The position numbers and the translations under genes were made by a program. The notes under the pieces were generated by a model that was given only the letters and a program-made list of their open reading frames with translations, did no database searches and was not told the origin of the DNA. A stretch of DNA of 36,160 nucleotides from Gemmatimonadota bacterium (GTDB lineage: Bacteria; Gemmatimonadota; Gemmatimonadetes; Palauibacterales; KS3-K002). Within the stretch, counting starts at the first letter, position 1, and every line of letters begins with the position of its first letter. Positions 29,599 through 36,160 of this stretch are shown here, in pieces. Location of the stretch: positions 1 through 36,160 of the forward strand of contig JACQVD010000046.1 in the NCBI GenBank assembly GCA_016209945.1. The letters run 5' to 3'.

Positions 29599-30257
29599 GG
29601 CGCATCTCCTGGGCCCAGGGGTTCTGCACAGCGATCCAGATGCCGGCCGGCGTCGCCGCTCCGGAGAAACCCGCCGAGGAAGAGCCGGTAGAGCTGCTCG
29701 GCGAGGCGCTCCACGCTGACGTCCTGCTCCGGCCGGTACCAGGTGTAGGTCCAGTTCATCATCCCGAAGAGCGCGAACGCCGCCACGCGCAGGACCACGG
29801 CATCGCCGGAACCGCAAAAGCGGCGCACGTCCCGGAGGATCCCGAGACAGGTCTCCATGTACTCATGGCGGAGCGCGCGGATGTGTTCCCTGTGCTCACC
29901 CGTCAGCGAGTCGTATTCGTGCACCAGAACCTTCATCGCCGGCCGGCGCTGCGCGAAGACGCGCAGGTGGCTGTGCACGAAGATCCGCAGCCGCTCGCGC
30001 GGATCGTGCACGTCGTCGAGCCGGCGGCGCAGGTCGTCGAGCACCGTGCGCAGGAGCCGCTCCTGGATCCGGAAGAGAAGCTCCTCCTTGCTCCGGAAGT
30101 AGTAGTAGAGGCCCGCCAGGCTCACGCCGGACGCTCTCGCGATGTCGCGGATCGAGGTGTTGTGGTAGCCTTTGTCTGCGAAGATCTCGGCCGAGAGCTC
30201 GAGGAGGCGCTCGAGCTTCTCCTGGTGATTCGTTGAGACAGGCGCGGCTTGCCCCAT
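29586..30257 (-). CDS. TetR/AcrR family transcriptional regulator
   Basis: KLERLLELSAEIFADKGYHNTSIRDIARASGVSLAGLYYYFRSKEELLFRIQER. True start 30257; the 653-aa track ORF is extended upstream. Confidence 0.93.
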   Translation of the reverse strand: MGQAAPVSTNHQEKLERLLELSAEIFADKGYHNTSIRDIARASGVSLAGLYYYFRSKEELLFRIQERLLRTVLDDLRRRLDDVHDPRERLRIFVHSHLRVFAQRRPAMKVLVHEYDSLTGEHREHIRALRHEYMETCLGILRDVRRFCGSGDAVVLRVAAFALFGMMNWTYTWYRPEQDVSVERLAEQLYRLFLGGFLRSGDAGRHLDRCAEPLGPGDAPWRS

Positions 30258-30279
30258 GCCGTGTCTCCGGGCGGGGGTT

Positions 30280-30293
30280 CGAACGTCCGTTCG
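30280..30293. promoter_or_regulatory. Candidate TetR operator CGAACG-TC-CGTTCG
   Basis: Perfect 6-bp arms with a 2-bp centre, between divergent tetR (30257, -) and nfeD (30378, +). Confidence 0.65.
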
Positions 30294-30377
30294 GTGCGCA
30301 ACGTATCGGGCCCGCAGGGGCGCCGCAAGCAGGATTCTCGTTTGACGGAGCCGACGGCCCCCGGTAGGTTGCCATCG

Positions 30378-31820
30378 ATGAGGCGCTCCCCTCGACCCGC
30401 CCCTCGCCGGGCGATCCGCGCCCTGGCGGCCACGGCCGTGCTCCTGCTCGCGGGGACGGCCGGCAGCCTTGCGGCAGCCCCGGCCTCCAGCGCCCCCGGC
30501 CTCGCCGGCCTCGCCGGCCTCCCCGGCCTCCCCGGCCCCCCCGGCGCCGGGGATGAGCGGAACAAGATTGTCTACCGGATTCCCATCCACGGCACGATCG
30601 ACATGGGGCTCGCTCCCTACGTGCGGCGGGCCCTGGGAAACGCGAGGAAGGCCGGCGCCGCGTTCGTCGTCCTCGACATCAACACGCCGGGCGGCCGGGT
30701 GGACGCCGCTTGGGAGATCGTGGACGCGGTCCAGGAATCCCCCGTCGCCGTCTACGCGTACGTGGACCGCGCGATCTCCGCGGGCGCCATGATCGCCCTC
30801 GCCGCGACGGGGATCTACACGCGCCCCGGGGCGAGCATCGGCGCCGCGACGCCCGTGAGTCTCACGGGCGAGAAGGCGCCGGAGAAGGTCGTGAGCGTCA
30901 TGCGCTCGGAGTTCCGCGCGCTCGCCGAGGCGCGGGGCCTCGATCCCAGGATTGCCGAGGCGATGGTGGACGAGGAGGTGGAGCTCCCCGGCGTGAAGGA
31001 GAAGGGAAAGCTCCTGACGCTCACGTCGGAGGAGGCGCTGCGCCTCGGGTACTCGAAAGGAGAGTTCGAGGACTTCGAATCGCTCCTCGCGGCACTCGAC
31101 GCCGCCGGCGCGGAGGTGATCGTGCCCGGCGAGAACTGGGCGGAGAGGGTCGTGCGCTTTCTCACGAGCCCGCTCGTGGCGCCGATCCTGTTGAGCCTGG
31201 GGATGCTCGGCCTCCTGATCGAGCTCCAGACCCCGTCGTTCGGGGTCGCCGGGATCACGGGCTTGATCCTGCTGGCCCTCTTCTTCGGCGCGCACCTCAT
31301 CGTCGGGCTCGCCGGCCTGGAAGAGCTTCTGCTCCTCCTCGCGGGCCTCGTTCTCCTCGGCCTGGAGGTCTTCGTGATTCCCGGCTTCGGGCTCGCGGGG
31401 ATCCTCGGGATCGTCGCGATTGCGGCCGCCATCTTCCTGGCACTCCTGGGGCGGTTCCCGAGTGTGAATGACATCACCCGGGCGGTCGGGACGTTGGGCG
31501 TGACGCTCCTGATCTTCATGGCGACGGCGTACTACTTCGTCCGCCACCTGCCGTGGAGCAAGCGTCTGGGCGGGATTTTCCTCCGGGAGGCGGAGGCGCG
31601 GGCGGTGGGCTACATCTCCGCGGAGCCGCGCCAGGACCTCGTGGGCAAGATCGGCGTCGCGGTCACGGACCTCCGGCCCGCGGGGATCGGGCTGTTCGAC
31701 GGCGAGCGGGTTGACGTGGTCAGCGAAGGCGACTACGTGAAAGCGGGCGCCAGGATCAAGGTGCTACGCTCCGAAGGCTACCGGCACATCGTGCGGCTGG
31801 TGGAGGGAAAGAGACTATGA
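30378..31820 (+). CDS. NfeD family membrane-bound ClpP-class serine protease
   Basis: [81 protein letters not shown]-terminal TM region and OB-like domain. Confidence 0.92.
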   Translation: MRRSPRPAPRRAIRALAATAVLLLAGTAGSLAAAPASSAPGLAGLAGLPGLPGPPGAGDERNKIVYRIPIHGTIDMGLAPYVRRALGNARKAGAAFVVLDINTPGGRVDAAWEIVDAVQESPVAVYAYVDRAISAGAMIALAATGIYTRPGASIGAATPVSLTGEKAPEKVVSVMRSEFRALAEARGLDPRIAEAMVDEEVELPGVKEKGKLLTLTSEEALRLGYSKGEFEDFESLLAALDAAGAEVIVPGENWAERVVRFLTSPLVAPILLSLGMLGLLIELQTPSFGVAGITGLILLALFFGAHLIVGLAGLEELLLLLAGLVLLGLEVFVIPGFGLAGILGIVAIAAAIFLALLGRFPSVNDITRAVGTLGVTLLIFMATAYYFVRHLPWSKRLGGIFLREAEARAVGYISAEPRQDLVGKIGVAVTDLRPAGIGLFDGERVDVVSEGDYVKAGARIKVLRSEGYRHIVRLVEGKRL

Positions 31821-32848
31821 ACGAGCTCTTGGCAGGGACCTCGCTGGTTTTCGTCGTTCTCGTTCTCATCGCGCTCCTGGTCGTCCTGTATTTCGTCCCG
31901 ATCCGCCTGTGGATCGAGGCGCTGGCCGCGGGAGTGCACGTCAGCATCCCGACGCTCATCGGGATGCGACTCCGGAAGGTGAACCCGTTCGCCATCGTGC
32001 GGCCGCTGATCGCCGCGACAAAGGCAGGTCTTGAGCTCGACATCGGCGGGCTGGAGGCGCATTACCTGGCCGGCGGTGATGTGCAGCGCGTCGTCACCGC
32101 GCTCATCGCGGCCGACAAGGCCGGGATCGACCTCCCGTTCCAGCGGGCGACGGCGATCGATCTCGCCGGCCGCGACGTGCTCGAGGCGGTGAAGGTGTCC
32201 GTGAACCCGAAGGTGATGGAGACGCCTCGGGTCGCGGCGGTCGCCAAGGACGGGATCCAGCTCATCGCCATGGCGCGCGTCACGGTGCGCGCCAACATCG
32301 CGCGCCTCGTGGGCGGCGCGGGCGAACAGACGATCCTGGCCCGGGTGGGGGAGGGGATCGTGAGCACGATCGGGTCGGCGCAGTCGCACAAGGAGGTGCT
32401 GGAGAACCCGGACAGGATCTCCAAGACGGTGCTCGAGAAGGGGCTCGACGCGGGCACGGCGATCGAGATCCTCTCCATCGATATCGCGGACGTGGACGTG
32501 GGGAGGAACATCGGCGCCCAGCTTCAGACCGACCAGGCGGAGGCCGACAAGCGCATGGCGCAGGCGCGCGCGGAGGCCCGGCGCGCCATGGCGGTGGCCG
32601 CCGAACAGGAGAACCGCGCCCGCGTCGAGGAGATGCGCGCCCGGCTCGTGGAGTCCGAGGCGCAGGTCCCGCTCGCCATCGCGGAGGCGTTCCGGGCGGG
32701 CCGGCTGGGGGTCTTCGACTGGACGCGCTGGCGGAACGTGATGAGCGATACGGAGATGCGCGAGTCGATCGCGGGCCGTGACCGCGAGGAGCGGCCGAGG
32801 CGCGGCGGGGGCGCCGGGGGCGGCGGGGGCGCCGGCGAGACCGCGTAG
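31817..32848 (+). CDS. floA: Flotillin-like protein FloA
   Basis: [94 protein letters not shown]; 4-nt overlap with nfeD. Confidence 0.93.
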   Translation: MNELLAGTSLVFVVLVLIALLVVLYFVPIRLWIEALAAGVHVSIPTLIGMRLRKVNPFAIVRPLIAATKAGLELDIGGLEAHYLAGGDVQRVVTALIAADKAGIDLPFQRATAIDLAGRDVLEAVKVSVNPKVMETPRVAAVAKDGIQLIAMARVTVRANIARLVGGAGEQTILARVGEGIVSTIGSAQSHKEVLENPDRISKTVLEKGLDAGTAIEILSIDIADVDVGRNIGAQLQTDQAEADKRMAQARAEARRAMAVAAEQENRARVEEMRARLVESEAQVPLAIAEAFRAGRLGVFDWTRWRNVMSDTEMRESIAGRDREERPRRGGGAGGGGGAGETA

Positions 32849-32862
32849 AGACAGCGCAAGAG

Positions 32863-33510
32863 ATGGATGATCTCGGCAGCCTGATCATCTTCCTCGCCGT
32901 AGTGTTCTTCTGGGTGCTTCAGGCGCTCAGGCGCCAGAGGCGGCCGCCGCAGGAACGACCGCGCGAGGGGCCACCGGCGGGCGAGGGGCGCCCGAGGGCG
33001 GCAGCGCCACGCCGGCGCCCCGTCGGTCGCCGGGCCCAGCCTGCCGGCGCTCGCGCGCCCGCTGAGGCGGCCGGACCCACCCCGCGGCGACCGGGAGCCG
33101 CGCCTGCCGCTCCCGAGACGCTGGAGGAGGCTTTCGAGTGGGTCTTCGGCATCCCCCGTGAGGAGATTCCCCAGCCGCCGGTTCCCGAGGCCCCGCCGCC
33201 GGAGGAGGCGCCGGTCGCTGTCTCGCTGGAGACGCCCTCCCTCGAGGAAGTGGGCGCGCCTCCTGAAGTTCTAGAGCGCGTCGAGGTCATCGCTGCGGAG
33301 GAGGCCCAGGCAGGTCCTGCCATGGTGCCACTCGCCGAGGTGGCTCCGCCCGTAGAGGTCGAGCGTCGGCGGCGTGTCCGGGGCTTCCCGGCGCTTGAGT
33401 ATTTGACGCCGGCCCAGCGGGCGCTCGTCTGGGCGGAGATCCTGGCGCCGCCTCTCGCGCTGCGCGAGCCGGCGCCCGGTGCGCCGACGGAGACGAAGCC
33501 GCCCACATAG
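32863..33510 (+). CDS. Hypothetical Pro/Arg-rich protein with N-terminal TM anchor
   Basis: MDDLGSLIIFLAVVFFWVLQALRRQ, then a long disordered segment; short ETLEEAFEWVFGIPREEI motif. Confidence 0.7.
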   Translation: MDDLGSLIIFLAVVFFWVLQALRRQRRPPQERPREGPPAGEGRPRAAAPRRRPVGRRAQPAGARAPAEAAGPTPRRPGAAPAAPETLEEAFEWVFGIPREEIPQPPVPEAPPPEEAPVAVSLETPSLEEVGAPPEVLERVEVIAAEEAQAGPAMVPLAEVAPPVEVERRRRVRGFPALEYLTPAQRALVWAEILAPPLALREPAPGAPTETKPPT

Positions 33511-33517
33511 GCGGCCC

Positions 33518-33853
33518 ATGAAGCGGCTGCTGCTCTTTGCTTGCGCGCTCGGGCTTGTGCTCGGTGTCGTGGGCACGCTGCTCGCGCCGCGGCTGGTCCG
33601 GCCGCTACTCCCGGAGGCGATCCGTGGAAGTCCCGAGGTTGTCTCGGGCATGGTCCTGAAGGAGCGGCGGGAGCCCGAGCAGCTGCTCCTCACGCTGGAT
33701 ACGCCGCGGGGCGCCATCCTCGCGATCTTCCGCAAGGACGTGACCGAGGTGGATCTCCTCGTAGATCAGGGGGACAGCATCGGCCTCGCCCTGCGCCGCT
33801 ACGAGCCGTTCGTGCGCAACCCGGAGATCCGGCGGGTCGGGAAAAACAGGTAA
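33518..33853 (+). CDS. Hypothetical membrane-anchored small protein (111 aa)
   Basis: [104 protein letters not shown]. Confidence 0.7.
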   Translation: MKRLLLFACALGLVLGVVGTLLAPRLVRPLLPEAIRGSPEVVSGMVLKERREPEQLLLTLDTPRGAILAIFRKDVTEVDLLVDQGDSIGLALRRYEPFVRNPEIRRVGKNR

Positions 33854-33859
33854 TTGCTG

Positions 33860-33889
33860 TTGACGATGACGTGCTGAGCGGGCTATCCT
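33860..33889 (+). promoter_or_regulatory. Predicted promoter for the malate synthase/isocitrate lyase genes (TTGACG-18-TATCCT)
   Basis: -35 at 33860-33865 and -10 at 33884-33889 by eye. Confidence 0.45.
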
Positions 33890-33934
33890 GCACGGGTTCG
33901 TCGAGCGAGGCTCGCCCACCCACAGGAGGTCGCC

Positions 33935-34041
33935 ATGCGCATCCCCAGGTCGCTCCTTCTAGCCCTCCCGCTGGTTCTCGTGCTCCCGTCGGTCGCAAGC
34001 CGGCTGCGCTTCCGCCATCGCGCTCTCGCGCAAGGAGGAGA

Positions 34042-34045
<4 letters not shown>
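33935..34045 (+). CDS. Short signal-peptide-like leader ORF (36 aa) overlapping the malate synthase start
   Basis: AGGAGGT SD at 33924-33930; [39 protein letters not shown] overlaps the malate synthase ATG (ATGA). Confidence 0.45.
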
Positions 34046-35649
<1,604 letters not shown>

Positions 35650-35671
35650 GAGGACTAGCCAAGGAGCCTCT

Positions 35672-36160
35672 ATGATCAAGCAAAACGAAGTCGTGGAGCT
35701 CGTGCAGTCCTGGTCCACGGATGCGCGCTGGGAAGGGATCCACAGGCCCTACTCCGCCGGGGACGTCCTCAAGCTCCGCGGCTCGATCCGCCTCGAGCAT
35801 ACCCTCGCTCGCATGGGCGCGGAGCGGCTCTGGAAGCTGCTCCACGAGGAGCCTCTGGTCCGCGCGCTCGGCGCCCTCACGGGGAACCAGGCCGTCCAGC
35901 AGGTCGCGGCGGGGCTCAAGGCCATCTACGTGAGCGGCTGGCAGGTGGCGGCCGACATGAACGACGCGGGCCAGATGTACCCGGATCAGAGCCTCTACCC
36001 GGTGGACTCGGCACCGAACCTCGTCCGCCGGATCAACAACGCGCTCCTGCGCGCGGACCAGATCCAGCACATGGAGGGGAAGAACGAGGTCTACTGGTTC
36101 GCGCCGATCGTCGCCGACGCCGAGGCCGGCTTCGGCGGGCCCCTCAACACGTTCGAGCTC
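35672..36160 (+). CDS. aceA: Isocitrate lyase (partial, runs off the window)
   Basis: [57 protein letters not shown]...[40 protein letters not shown]. Confidence 0.95.
   Translation, partial: MIKQNEVVELVQSWSTDARWEGIHRPYSAGDVLKLRGSIRLEHTLARMGAERLWKLLHEEPLVRALGALTGNQAVQQVAAGLKAIYVSGWQVAADMNDAGQMYPDQSLYPVDSAPNLVRRINNALLRADQIQHMEGKNEVYWFAPIVADAEAGFGGPLNTFEL

Noticed and set aside
29586-31547. 653-aa minus-strand ORF
   Set aside because: Only the last 223 residues are real (TetR); the rest is antisense to nfeD.

Overview
High-GC bacterial chromosome window (~36 kb) dominated by acyl-CoA metabolism. Left part: ybeY, a DUF502 protein, a MeaB-type GTPase, a two-subunit B12 acyl-CoA mutase whose active-site residues look like isobutyryl-CoA mutase rather than methylmalonyl-CoA mutase, two acyl-CoA dehydrogenases, an acyl-CoA carboxyltransferase, and an AtuA gene split from its C-terminal domain. 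A small defence patch at 9.1-11.3 kb holds an intact AbiEi/AbiEii pair with an inverted repeat around a predicted leaderless promoter, next to a decayed methyltransferase/helicase remnant. Middle: recQ, a retropepsin-like protease, RNase G, rplU-rpmA and a TPR protein. Right part: a minus-strand TetR-led beta-oxidation operon (three enoyl-CoA hydratases, aldehyde dehydrogenase, thiolase, 3-hydroxyacyl-CoA dehydrogenase) with a perfect CGAACG-N2-CGTTCG operator candidate, a plus-strand NfeD/FloA module, and malate synthase/isocitrate lyase behind a short signal-peptide-like leader ORF. Several loci look like deletion scars (4.2-4.6 kb, 10.8-11.25 kb, 22.6-23.5 kb). Product names come from reading the translated sequences and motifs; no database search was run. 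I did not recognise a clearly new multi-gene system; the best leads are the mutase specificity change, the AbiE promoter architecture and the TetR operator.
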